From positions 62,001-126,000 of the forward strand of contig JNEU01000711.1 of NCBI GenBank assembly GCA_000697475.1: DNA of 64,000 nucleotides, written 5' to 3'. Of the stretch, positions 1-13,415 are shown piece by piece. Made by a program: the position numbers and the translations under genes. The notes under the pieces are model-generated. The model had not been told where the DNA came from, ran no database searches, and worked only from the letters and a program-made list of their open reading frames with translations. This DNA is from Lichtheimia corymbifera B2541 (taxonomy: Eukaryota; Mucoromycota; Mucoromycetes; Mucorales; Lichtheimiaceae). The first letter of the stretch is position 1. Each line of letters opens with the position of its first letter.

Positions 1-1579
<1,579 letters not shown>

Positions 1580-2131
1580 TGTAAGCTGTCAAACGAGTCT
1601 TGATGAATGGAAAGTGGAAGAAGAGAAAAGGCTCGTGCCCTTGAGATGCAATGTGAGCACTTAAATGCGAAAGAGGAGTAGTACGGAGTTTGAGCCATAG
1701 GAGGAGGAGGAAGGCGTTTGCATATGCTGATTTGTTGATGGAAGGCGTTGCTGCATTTTTGTGTTGCTCAACTCGGACCGAGTACTCCAAAGTACACACG
1801 CGTTTGTTTGTGTTTATTCATTATTGATGCGTACTATGTACTACTATTACTACAACTTGTACAAAGAGCGGGATATTTCCTTTGCTTGGGGTGGGGTTTT
1901 AACATAGATCATCTTGGATTGCCCTTGTGTGTGTGTGTGTGTGTGTCAAGATCAGATTGATATACAAATGGTGGACTATGTGAAGCGCACGTGAACATGG
2001 AGGGATTTACTCAACAGGGAGACTGATTAAAGTAACACAAACCAACCTGATTGACAAATGGATTGGTTCAGGCACACAGCCTACTGTATTTGTGTCTCTT
2101 TTTCCTCACGCACAACTCTCTTTCTCGCCTA
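1580..2131. promoter_or_regulatory. Divergent intergenic region between GFA1 and the IML2-like gene
   Basis: About 550 bp separates two divergent start codons, so it should hold both promoters. It contains a (GT)n microsatellite at about 1926-1947. I see no convincing gene. An open frame from 2051 runs into the IML2-like first exon, but its extra N-terminus is low-complexity and the start at 2132 is preferred. Confidence 0.5.
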
Positions 2132-5100
2132 ATGGACTCATCACAAGTTGACGGCGCGACAAACACCAAATCAGCTGCTGTTGAAGACAAGCCATTGTCT
2201 ACTCAAGTTGCTCAACTACAAGTATCGTCGGAGTCATCCCCACAACAAGAACAAGAACAAAACGCATCGTCGCGATCACCAGAACCAACGCATCCTCATG
2301 ACATTGCAGATGATATTTCAACTGGAAGCGATTCTAGTGAAGAAGAGACACATAAAGATGCGACAACACCACGTCAAGAGTTAGGTCTCGTTATTAGCGC
2401 GTTACAGAACACTGTTCAAAAGTCAACACCAGAGGGTCCACCCCAAAACGACCATGAACAGCAACCAGAACAGCCATCGGATATAAGAAGAAAAGAAGGA
2501 GAAGAGGAGGAGGAGGATCATACAAAGATGAATGGCAATCATGCTGAAGAATTACATAGTGGGGATGATGATGGACATACAACGCTATCCGAACAAAGTG
2601 AATACGACGAATCATCATCTCGAGATGGATCAATGGGTGAAATCGTACCGCCAACACCAGGAACACCGCCGCCGATCTTTGAACCACGCACAAGTGATGA
2701 CTTGCCTGATGTCGAAGCATACAGCAGTGCCAACCTGATCGCTTTACACGACATCAATCTTAAGGACATCAAAGCGAATAACTTGTCACCAAGGGAGCAG
2801 GAGAAAACAGGTAAGGGTGAATAGATGATACCTCATGGTGTACAGTGCTTGACACAATGTGATCATAGATGAGCCCGTATTACGTGCGATCCGACACTTG
2901 TTCAACAATCGATTCATGAAGGCTAAGCGTTTATTCGAAGAAAGAGCAAAGAGGTAAGAAAAGGACAATGAAATATGAAGGATGCATGCTAATGAAATGG
3001 ACAATGATAGTGATCCTTTGTCTGCATTGGGATTAGGGAGCATGGCTTTTTTAAAAGGTTAGTTGGAGATGCGTCATTGGAGAGACAGAGAAAGAAAACA
3101 ATGGGACTCATTGTATTTTTTTCCCTTGTGCAACATTAGCTGTTATGGTGAGTCTACTTTTGATGGGATCGTGGAAAGGACGCTAACAATGGGATATTAC
3201 AAGACCATGGACCCTACAGCGACAGACAATGCGATACAAGTACTTTTAGCGTCATACAGCCTTGCAACAGCTCAGATCGATGCAGCAACCAAACGTAATG
3301 TCGGTGACTCGGTGGTGCAATATTTTACATCCTATTACAATTATATCAAATACTCCAGAGGGTCTACTGCACTGCCAGCAAGTCCAACACCAGCCACTCG
3401 TGAGAGCATCAAGAAGCAAAAGATCAAATTCGTACCTAATGGCATCCTACGTGCACACGTGGCCAAGGCAGAGAGCTGCTTGCAAATTGCCATCTTGCAA
3501 TTATTACAAGAGACTGTCGTCGGATACATCAAATGCGGGTTAAACTTGCGGCGTGGTAAGTGCATGTGATAGCTCATGAATGTGGGGGGGATGATGATGT
3601 TGGATAGTGCAATATGTCTCACTTTACGGCAATTTGAATAGCCTATACCAGCTATAGTCTTGTGTGGCAAGAATACAAGCGAATGGGCCAAACATACAAT
3701 GACTTTATTGATCAAGACACGGTTTCTGGTATTCAGTTTGGGTATGTACATTATGCCATGGCATGGAATGCAGTACTTATGATGCTATGATGTTAGTATC
3801 GGTACTGTGCATCTTGTGCTATCTTCTTTACCTCAAAAGATTTTACGTGTGGTTTCAGCCTTCGGATGGAAAGCCGACAAGCATCTTGGTTTTGCGTTAT
3901 TGAAGCTATCTCTTGAAGGAAGACGTATTCGTTCTCCAACGGCATCACTCATGTATGTTTGTATGGGAGGATATGGCAGGTAATGGGGTTCAAGTCACTA
4001 ACTTTGAGAGCAGGTTACTTGCCTACTATACCGTTTTGACATCACTTTGCCCCCAAACATTGGCTAATGAATACACACAACCTGCTATTGAGGTAAGTAA
4101 TCACATTCAGTGTATCAAGGGGGGAAAGGTTAAGACTTATTGGATGCCATAGACGCTATTGGATGCTCAACGTACCTATCCGAATTCAGCAATCTTTTTG
4201 TACTTTGCTGGCCGTACATCCCGGCTTGCTCGCAACTTGACGTTATCGACACAATCCTTTATGTATGCGGTTGAGATCAGCAAAAACGAGTGGGCAGAGG
4301 TGGAAGTGATGCACTTGTGCAGCTATGAGATCGCTTTCAATTATATGATGCAGCACCACTGGGAGGAAGCTGCCAAGCTTTTCGAGACGCTATACAAGGA
4401 CCGCTACTGGTCACCAGCTATTTTCCGATATTTGCAAGGGGCATGTCTCGATATGATGGGTGATAGAACAGAAGCTATTCTTGCATTTGCCGAAGTGCCT
4501 GAGCTTGTTTCATCCAACAAGGCATCCAGTGCTGCTATGATGGAACAATACGTGCTGCGTAAAGTCAAAGGATTCCAAGAGACGGGTTACCAGGATATGG
4601 ATATGAATCTGTGTGCTCTTGAGTACTTGTGCATTTTCAATGCCTTTTACTTTATGGACACAGCATTGCTGGAGCATAGCCTCGGTGTAGCTGATGAAGC
4701 GTTGAACCGCATTTTGGATGCTGAGCGTATGGAATATGGTATCCGCACAAGAGAACTACTGCCTGAAACTCCCCCACCGCAATACTTTGATCAACGTGGC
4801 ACATTATTACTTATCAAAGCATCCTTGCTCAACGCTATGGGACGACATCGTGACGCTATCATTCATTTGAATTGGATTATCGATCACAAGGATAAACTAA
4901 CTACTGACAAGTGGGTGGTGCCTTTTGCATTTTGGGAAGCCGGTGTTACTTCATGGGGACTCGAGTACAAGACGCGTGCACGTTCTTTCTGGACTAACGC
5001 GCTCAAGTATACCAAGTATGATTTCGAATACCGGTTGGCAATGGTAAGATAAGAAAAATGGGAGATAGGGAATACACGTGTGATATTTCATGGCCCCCTC

Positions 5101-5369
5101 ATCATCCCTTGTCAACCTCTTTCCTTTGGTGGTTGGAAGCTAACATGATAACTCTTTCCCGCGGTTTATAGACTATCAACTTGGCCGTGACGCGTGCGGA
5201 TGAACTCGGTGTGCCTAAACCCGAACATCGGTCTAAGCAGCCGGTATCAGCGAAAAGCCCAGAAGATAGCAATAACACTTCCAACACAACACCAACGACA
5301 TCGATCTCCGGCACTGCTCCGCCTGAATCGAACGACGATACAAACCAAGGTTCACGATCCTCAGATTAA
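2132..5369 (+). CDS. IML2: IML2/TTC39-family tetratricopeptide repeat protein
   Basis: Spliced gene of about nine exons. Residues 1-226 (exon 2132-2810) are acidic and disordered. The conserved part follows: NNRFMKAKRLFEERAKR, a DPLSALGLGSMAFLKA block, then TPR-like helical pairs with LHLVLSSLPQKILRVVSAFGWKAD-type helices and FLYFAGRTSRLARN. This order is that of the TTC39/IML2 family; yeast Iml2 is linked to lipid-dependent clearance of inclusion bodies and associates with mitochondria and the nucleus. An 8-nt exon (3140-3147) between the FLK and TMDPTATDN blocks is needed to keep frame. The last exon starts near 5172 and adds a Ser/Thr-rich tail. Family assignment is good; the exact cellular role is inferred from the family only. 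Confidence 0.85.
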
Positions 5370-5828
5370 GTTTACAGCGTACCAAAGATTACACATACCG
5401 CACAACACGCTTGATTATGTGAGAAAACCTAAAAAGATTTCCCTCTCCCTCGATTGAACGTTTTTCCCAAAAGACATAAACAACACAATTCATGTAAATC
5501 CCCGCAAAATTGTCTCCCAAAACCCCACATGTTAGCACGCGACACAACAATAACAAAATAAAATCATTTACACTTTCGCTCTTTATATAAGTCTAGAAAT
5601 CAAAAGAAGATAGTGTACAATGGGGAATAAAGAAACGGTTGGATTCCCTTTGAGAGATAACAAAACATGGGATAGGTGTAGAATATGTTGTCGATTACAC
5701 TATATACAACTGCTGCTCGATCAACGAACAGCTTGATAAAAACGAAAAAGGAGCAGGGGAATTTCTTAGAAAAGTGATGATGTTGTGGAAACGGGGGAAT
5801 ATGTCGGAAACACACACGACTGAGTGTT
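5370..5828. other. Convergent 3' intergenic region
   Basis: About 460 bp between the ends of the IML2-like gene and the minus-strand transporter gene. It is A/T-rich and presumably carries both 3' UTRs and polyadenylation signals (AATAAA-like motifs such as aaaataaaat near 5555). No gene seen. Confidence 0.5.
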
Positions 5829-7509
5829 TTACTCGTACAAGGAATGGCACACCTGGGGAGTGCTGGTTGATGGTTCGAGCCATGATGAGATGTTGACGTA
5901 CAAACTAATGATGGATATTGGGTTAGCAGTCTGCCTATACAATCAAATGAACAAGTGATACGTACGTGTAAACAAGGATACCAGAACCCCACATAATGAG
6001 GATTGCATCAACGATTCTCAACCACCAGTTCTTGGTTACTTTCCAGTGGAACATGCCTAGGTAAGATTGAGGAAGGTGAGTGTGAGTCATAATCGAACAA
6101 TGACGGGCGAAAAAAAAAATTCTTACCTGGGAAAATGAAGCACAATGGCAAACAAGCAACGATACCGACAAGCGAGACAAACTTGTCAAGATTATCAGAA
6201 CCAACACCAAAACTAATGGCTGCTGGTACACATGCAACGAGAGCACGTACAAAATTTTTGCCCCACTTGTACTTGAGCTTCATTTGACCACTACGCTTGG
6301 TACCAAAGATACCACGCTCAATAATGGTAAGAGGTGGCCACAACATGAAGGGTGACGACAAGATCATAGCGATAGCGTAAAGCAATTGCACGGTGACAGA
6401 GAGGGGTTCAGTCTTGAGATTAGCCACCACACTAGCTTGAATGTTTTCACCATAGGCGACGTAACCGAGAGTACCAATGAGGACCATGACACCAATAACA
6501 ATGGCCATACCAATGTTGAGCACCATAGGGAATTTGCGTGGCTCTTTCATGCCTTCAACAATCGAGATAACTATACAAGCAAATAAATGTTAACATGTTG
6601 TTGTCATGGTGATGGGTGGCTGCTATGATACATACCCATGCCAATGCCTTCGAAGGAAAAGGTTGCTATAAAATAAAAAAATTTCATTGATCAATACCAT
6701 TCTAGAGACAATGGTGATGAGAAGCAATGGATGCTTACCTGTGCCGATCATAAGAGCAAAGTCTTTTTGGTTGTAAATGATGATATTTGGACCGGGACCA
6801 TTTGCGTTGATTTCCTTGCCAGTGTAGTAGAGAATGCAAATAAGACCAAAGAGAATAAAGATATCCGCAATGACGGCTGCGTAAGACAATCGAGCTACTT
6901 TGCGGACCCAGCAAATGGGAATAACAATGGCGAGAACAATCCAGATCCAGTATTTGCTTTCAAAAGGTGGATTGCACCCTGAAAGTGCTTCTGCGACCAG
7001 GTGAATGTTTTGAGAGACAAACATGAGGTAGGATGAAACAAAGCCGATTTGGGACACGCACAAAAAGAACAAGACAACATATCGGCAATAACGACCGTAA
7101 AGTCTGTAAGCAATATCACCATACGAGCCACCAACAGCAGATTGAGCAATAACAAGAAGATGGAAAGCAACAAGACAAATGAGACCAAGAATAACCATCA
7201 ATGCAATTGATAACGCAAGACCACCGTTCTTGAACCTTTTCGGAAAGAAAAATTTGTGTCGGTAAGGATCATGTACTTTTTTTCTCTTTCTTTTTTAAAT
7301 GTGATTTCTTACGATGCTGGCAAGAAAATAACACCCGTGCCGATAAAAGCTTTCAACAACATGAAAAGCGCCTTGCTAGCACTAGCAGTACCCTCGGGAG
7401 CGTGTTGGATCGTGATTTCATTTGACGTGGTTTTCTCGAGATCGGGATGACCACCATCTTCATAATGGCTGGCCTCCACTTGGTATTTACTATGTTCGTC
7501 TGTTGACAT
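5829..7509 (-). CDS. AVT3: AVT3/AVT4-like vacuolar amino-acid transporter (AAAP family)
   Basis: Multi-pass amino-acid/auxin permease family carrier. The start at 7509 gives a 44-residue hydrophilic N-terminus, then ASKALFMLLKAFIGTGVIF, the GTG(V/I)xFLP signature of the Avt3/Avt4 group. Family members export neutral amino acids from the vacuole. About ten hydrophobic segments follow, including GGSYGDIAYRLYG, a FSEGIG-type block around a small exon, and VISIVEGMKEPRKFP. I place the last exon by splicing VYT to a short segment ending HSLYE at 5829. Introns are 60-70 nt with GTAAG- or GTACG-type donors. Substrate and direction are inferred from family. The exact C-terminus is the weakest part of the model. 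Confidence 0.88.
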
Positions 7510-9989
7510 TTAAAGTTATAGGAAGGGGGAGGAGGGTAAAAGATATATTGTGTGGGGGAGTGGAAAAAAGAGTGAAAAAAATCGAAAATGGTGGGGAAGA
7601 AACAAGCCTGTATTTATAACCAGGATGTCGCCACCATACCAAGACAACGGCCAGGGGGGTTCTGATTTGAGATGATTGCGGACATGGTCTTTCTCCACAG
7701 ATTGAGTTCCGATCCCTTGTTTGACACCTGCTGTTTTTGTACGAAACCGGTTTCCATAAAAGGGTCTATGACGCTGAACACACCTATTTCAATGGCCAAA
7801 AGAGCGACATCTTGTCGTCGTCGTACAAGCCCTCTCTTTGTACGCTCTAAATGTTGGAACGAGGCCCCCCTCTTTTCCCTCCGCTGTTTTTCCCACGATA
7901 TCGACCGCTAAGAATGCGATACGCATTTGCGTAGCCACCACCACCGTGTAAACGTAGGACCCTCATTAATATCATCATACCACAATGCTCATTTTTTTGG
8001 GCTGATCTGTGTGCATGACCCAAATGATGCAAGGGGGGCACACAAATTTAGACCTTTCCACTTTGTTTCTAAATCAGACCCAATGTCCCATTGGTGCACG
8101 CTAAACGCAATTTCTTTGGCTCGCCTTTGTTTAGCCGATGTATGAAGGCATATTGAGAAAACCAAGAACAATGCGTACCAATGTTAAAGATGTATCCGGG
8201 GATAGAAAATCCAATCAACTATACCTCTGTGCGTCTCAGCTATTCATTACCATCCCCCCGTTCTTACATAACTCCTTGCAGTATATGTCTTACATCCGAT
8301 CCGACATGCCGGTACACATAAAACATGATGGACATTGGGCAGAAAACAGAAAAAATGGGAGCATGTGAGGATAGACAAGGGTTTGGTGGTACATGGCTCA
8401 TCCAATCCATCATCGTATTTGGAGAATTTAGCAAAAGGTCTTGTACATCATGCGTAGCCACCACCACCACCACTCTGTTTATTTGCCAAGATTATTATTT
8501 CAGAGCGAGAGCGAGAGCGAGCAATCTGACGGAGTTTAAGCCTTGTGCACCCGATGATAAACAATACAACCAATTCAATCATTGGCGGAAAGAATCTCGT
8601 TTTATCACATAACAGGCATCTGCGATGTTAGATAATCCACCTAACAGAGGCACATGCCCCTTCTTGCTTTATACGTGTAGTCGTACGACATTAGCCTTGT
8701 CCCCCTTTTGAGCAAGTCTTCTTATCAACCACCTTTTTATTCTCACTTTGGCCAATAGATTGGGTGATGAAGAGTCTCGGTCTCGGCCGCTATAAGCGAC
8801 ATGTCTGCTTTCAAAACCTTATTTCGATATGATACCGTCATTTTCCCTTTTTCTTTTTTTCCTTTTTGTCTCATGTCTTGAAGGGATTAATCCCTTTTCC
8901 GGCTACTCGGCCAATCTGAAACAGACCATATAGTTGGAATTTCACCTTTTAGAGATTGCATCATGTGGTATGTAAAAGGGTCAAAGCAGCCACGTTTTGG
9001 CTATTTAGAGAAGAAGCTGCGCAGCGTAGATCATTGGTGCATAGTTCATCAAGGTACGTTTTGACAATGATGTATGATGCCGCCGGACATATGAACAAGG
9101 TAGGAAAAACAAAAGTGCTGAAACTCACGAGGAAGGTGGATGATGTATCGTTTGTTGGCTGTTCTTTTGACCGAGCAAACGACGCATGTGGATTACTCAT
9201 GAGAATCCAAACCTGTAATCATCAAAATGTCGCGGAGGTACGTACATACTGTGTGCGTCGGGGTCCATTGTTGTGCCGAGAGAAAGAGAGGTATATACCA
9301 CCAACCTGTGAAAAAAGGCTGTCATCGATTATACTCACACACATGCACATCAGCGAAGGAATAGAGAGCGAGCGTGTGTACCTTTGGATAAAAGCTTAAA
9401 GGTATCAGCTTGTGCTACATTTGTGATTACGACGATTGAGCTAAAATGCATGGGTGGTTCCACGCTACTGCGCGCATGTTGTTATGGAGATACATAATTG
9501 ACCCCTCATTTGATATACTCACAAGAGCATGACAACACATAATCTAACATAGCAAGCATACTGGTATCATAATGACTTTTACTGGAATGCTGTGACAAGT
9601 AGCCCAACCAGACGTTGGAGATGATGCTCTCAGGTACGGGTGGCGTGTGTGGAGAAGATGGCTGAGTAACCAAGCACACGCAAATCGCCACGCAAATCAT
9701 TTAGTATAGTGCTTTGACTACTCTACAAAAGTGAAGCGTTAGCTGAGCATGTCCTGTTGCACAATGCTCTCGCTGCGCCCACCAAGGTCTCATCCAAGAG
9801 ATTAAATTCACGATAATGTTATTAACGGATGATGCTGGAATCACGTCATTAAGCATGATGGAATATATTCGTTGAATATGGATAGTCAAATTGAGTAGTC
9901 TAGGGGCGGTAATGATGATGGATGGAATGATGGTAAAAGTGGATGATGTACAATGTTGTAAATGTAGATATGAAAAAATGAGTAGTGGA
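7510..9989. other. Gene-poor region upstream of the transporter
   Basis: About 2.5 kb without a recognisable gene. The part next to 7510 should be the transporter promoter. Open frames here (for example 8956-9399 plus and 9506-9700 minus) have no recognisable motif and lack flanking splice patterns that extend them. A short (GAGAGC)n-like run lies near 8503-8522. Confidence 0.5.
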
Positions 9990-11063
9990 TTATCTTCTCT
10001 TTTTGCCTCCTCTTGCAGGACGTTTGGCGCCCTCTTGAGCAATCCTCCTAAGCTCGCTTTTGCCAATATGAAGCGTGCCACCTTTCATGCGACCAACACC
10101 ACTGGTGATACCGGGATCCCGATTACGCTCTTTCTTCTTGACCACTTTGGATGCATACAAATGTTTGAGCGACCTGTCCCACAACCCAAGGTCTTTGGCA
10201 TCCTGAATACGTTTCTTTTCTCGTTCACGTTCCTTGGCCTTCATGCCCATGTGCATAGTTAATGGCATGTTTGCGTTGCCTGATTTCTATTGCTCGACAT
10301 TCAATACAAATGCCTCCAGATTGATAGTCATCTTACATACCTTGGCACCCAATGTTTCGAGCTTATTCATCATGTGTTTCCTCCGTTCCTTGCCAGTCAT
10401 CTCCTCAACATCTACACAGGTCATGAATCAATAACACATCCAAAAACCATCACATACGCTGTGTACTTACGGTATTCTTCGAGCAGTTTGGATGTAGAAA
10501 GAAGCTGATGCAGCTCGGCATCCTTGCGTAGATTCTCCCTAGAAATAAAGAGAACCATCAGCACACTGATGTTTGATCCATCCATCCATAGCATCGCTTA
10601 CTCTTCTTCAGCTTTCTCCTTTTCATTCTTGGGTTTAACAGCCTCTACCGCCTTGTCCTCCTTGAATATATCAGATGACTACAAAGAGAATCAATATGGG
10701 CGATTGCTGAAACTCTCTCCTTGCTTGAACTTACCATGAACGCCTTTTTAGCCTTGGCATCTTCAATCGTTGGCTTCTTGTTTAATGCTGATCCATCGAA
10801 AACGACCACCTTGGGACCCTTATCCTCGTTATCCTTAGTATCATCGACTCTCTTGGGTTTCTTGACTGGTTTGTTTGGCTCACTGCGATACAATTTGCAT
10901 AAGTTTTGATTGCAACCTTTGGGCAAACAGTTTGGATCGCGTAGATCTCGATCGAAGCTTACGTCGTTGACTTTTTCCGTTTGCTTGCAAGGTTCTTTTG
11001 TAATAGCGTGTTGGACTTTGTGTTGGATTTGACGCTGCTAATGAGATCGGCTAGACTTGACAT
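9990..11063 (-). CDS. FAF1: FAF1/FSAF1-like small-subunit (40S) rRNA-processing factor
   Basis: Short, very basic protein of roughly 230 residues in about six exons. The start at 11063 gives MSSLADLISSVKS followed by a lysine/arginine stretch. A middle exon carries KGPKVVVFDGSALNKKP. The C-terminus ends in GVGRMKGGTLHIGKSELRRI and a final GGKKRR tail. The GRxGKxKxGTLxLxxxDI-type block near the C-terminus matches the fungal Faf1 / human C1orf131 (FSAF1) family, which joins early 40S pre-ribosome assembly in the nucleolus. The middle is less typical of the family, so the call rests mainly on the C-terminal block and the composition. It could otherwise be another nucleolar basic protein. Confidence 0.62.
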
Positions 11064-11919
11064 GGCTCGGAGAAAGGAGTTGGTTGTTAAACAAAGAAGC
11101 TGCTTGAATTTCTTGCCATCAGCCACTAAAATCGGATCTCCCGGCACTCCCCCCTATGCTTGGTTGTGGCGACAGGGAACATCCACCCTTGTGCACAATA
11201 TTATCAATGAAGATGCCATGTATCGGACACGAACACTCCTCGAACAACATTTTATTTTGTGGAATTTGGTGATCTATGAGAGCCGGTCGATGACAGTTTT
11301 GAGGATGGTGGATGTTGCCAGCTTCTTTATCTCAGAGCATGCTTCATGCATGAGCATTTATTCATACCAGGCTCTTTGTGCAGGTACCCCTAGTAATATA
11401 CCAGCTCATCATTATCCCCAACAAGCATTATATCATTCATTGTGATCAGAGAAATATCCGCTCCCATCATACACATATAAACCGTCAGGTGCTGTCGCAC
11501 TACCACACACGCCTTTTATTCTCTCGTCCATCATATCACTCTTTGATTGCTGACACTTTTAAAAACCTTGGTGAATATTATGGCGGATAGTCTATTTGTG
11601 AGCGATCCACGTACTCATATGTAGTACATATTTATGTCACCTACAAGAAATCACCTTTCAAGCGGCAGGTGGATTTGTGTATCAGGTGTTGAATTTCCAT
11701 CACTTCTACTCGATGCTCCAAGATGCTTGACCACTTTATCAGTTCAATCCATCATGACAACAATTCCACGCTCACTCACATATAAACAAGGCTGTTGTCA
11801 CCAACACTATTACACACAATTTCTTTCTACTTGTCTGCATACAGTACCATCATCAACCATTGGGCCAGTTACACCAACAAGTCCTTTTGCATCTTTGGCT
11901 TTAATACGAGTGAGGCGAT
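11064..11919. other. Intergenic region between FAF1-like gene and repeat element
   Basis: About 850 bp. It should include the promoter of the minus-strand FAF1-like gene. Open frames present (for example 10981-11445 plus) overlap the antisense of FAF1 or lack motifs. No gene called. Confidence 0.4.
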
Positions 11920-13415
11920 TGACAACGAACAAAGACCTCTTTTCATAGAGCATCACACTCAAAGCATAGGAAAAACATAGAGGTGTCTGTATTTCTAAAC
12001 TTTACAATGAAACGTGAGCTCTTTCATAGAACAAAATTGCTCATCGTGGTCGAAAGCGTATACTGCCCAAGTTTCACGATCTAGCTCGTCGATCCCAGAT
12101 TTCGCAAAGTCACCACCAGCCAAAGCGGATCGTGGGGTCGACTTCTTGAATTTTTTTTCGACGAGGCTGGTGGTGACATGGGTGAATCTGAGATTGGCCA
12201 TGACGATAGTGAAACTTGCACCCAAGGTGCGCTTCACCCCGCCGCGCAACTTTGTTCGATTGAAAACCCCACGTTTCATTGTAAAATTTTTAGCTATGGT
12301 CATTTTGGTGTTTCACATATGCTGTAACCATGGTGCTATATGACAGGTGGTCTTTGTTCATTGTCAAGTAGCTAGAGCCTAATAGAGCCAAAGATGCAGA
12401 GAGGCATGTTTGTGTATCTGAGCCAAAAAGTCAGCATTTAGGGACAATGCATGACAGGTACGCAAACGTCATTTCCTATGCATACATTGGCAGCTAACAT
12501 GCACACTTTCCCATTCCCAGTTTTTGCCAAATCTATTTGATGGGAACGATGCCCCTGCTCCAGATATTCATCTCCATCATTCAACTTTCTTGATCCGAGC
12601 TGATTAGACCGAGGTACGGTCAAATAAAAAGTCATCAGTTGAGAGAGATATTGCATGCTGCATGTACCGGCGGATGTGCTCCCCCTTTCACCGTAATCCA
12701 GCGAAATCAGCTCGGATCAAGAAAGTTGAATGATGGAGATGAATGTCTGGAGCAGGCGCATCATTGCCATCAAGTGGATTGGGAAAAAGCTGGGAATGGG
12801 GAAAAGTGCATGTTAGTGGCCAATTGTGAGCTGTTACTGAATCGTCCATTAAACATCATGCATTGGCCCTTTCTGTTCACCCTAATCATATGTGCTATAC
12901 AAACACGCCTCTCTGAATCTTAGACTCTATTAGGATCTAGCTACTTGACAATGAACAAAGACCACCTTTCATATGCACTATACTTATAGCATATGTAAAA
13001 CATAAAGATGCCTGTATCTCTAAACTTTGCAATGAAACGTGGGGTCTTCAATCGAACAAAGCTGCTCGTCGGGATGGAGCGCACCCTGAGTGCAAGTTTC
13101 ACGATCGTGGTGGCCGATCCTAGATTTCGCAATGTCACCACCAGCCTCGTCGAAAAAAATTCAAGAGGTCGACCCTCGGATCCAGTTTGGCTGGTGGTGA
13201 CATTGCGAAATCTAGGATTGGCCACCACGATCGTGAAACTTCTACACATGATACTTTCGATCCCGACGAGCAACTTAGTTCTATGAAAGACCTCACGCTT
13301 CATTATAAAGTTTAGAGATATACGCGTCTTTATGTTCTCCTTATACATGATATATGACAAGTAGTCTTTGTTCTTTGTTAAGTAGCTTGACCCTTATAGT
13401 GCAAAAGATGCAGAG
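11920..13415. repeat. Nested palindromic block of the left repeat element
   Basis: Three palindromes lie side by side. The first (about 11920-12420) has arms of about 200-250 bp around a loop at 12122-12164. The third (about 12925-13415) is the same sequence with its loop (13146-13188) in reverse orientation. Between them an inner palindrome (about 12425-12920) is centred near 12650, with arms sharing TTCAACTTTCTTGATCC. Because the outer two are mirror images, the whole block is itself a palindrome. Arm landmarks are GACAATGAACAAAGACC at the outer edge and GGCTGGTGGTGAC beside the loop. No transposase is encoded. The same sequence recurs at 63605-64000. Confidence 0.85.

Noticed and set aside
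2051..2131. Upstream in-frame start for the IML2-like gene
   Set aside because: The added residues are hydrophobic low-complexity sequence from a pyrimidine-rich leader; the ATG at 2132 begins a normal acidic N-terminus.
8956..9399. 147-codon plus-strand frame
   Set aside because: No motif, odd composition and no supporting splice context; probably chance.
12000..13360. Several 70-140 codon frames in the palindromes
   Set aside because: They read on both strands as mirror images because of the inverted repeats; no independent coding evidence.
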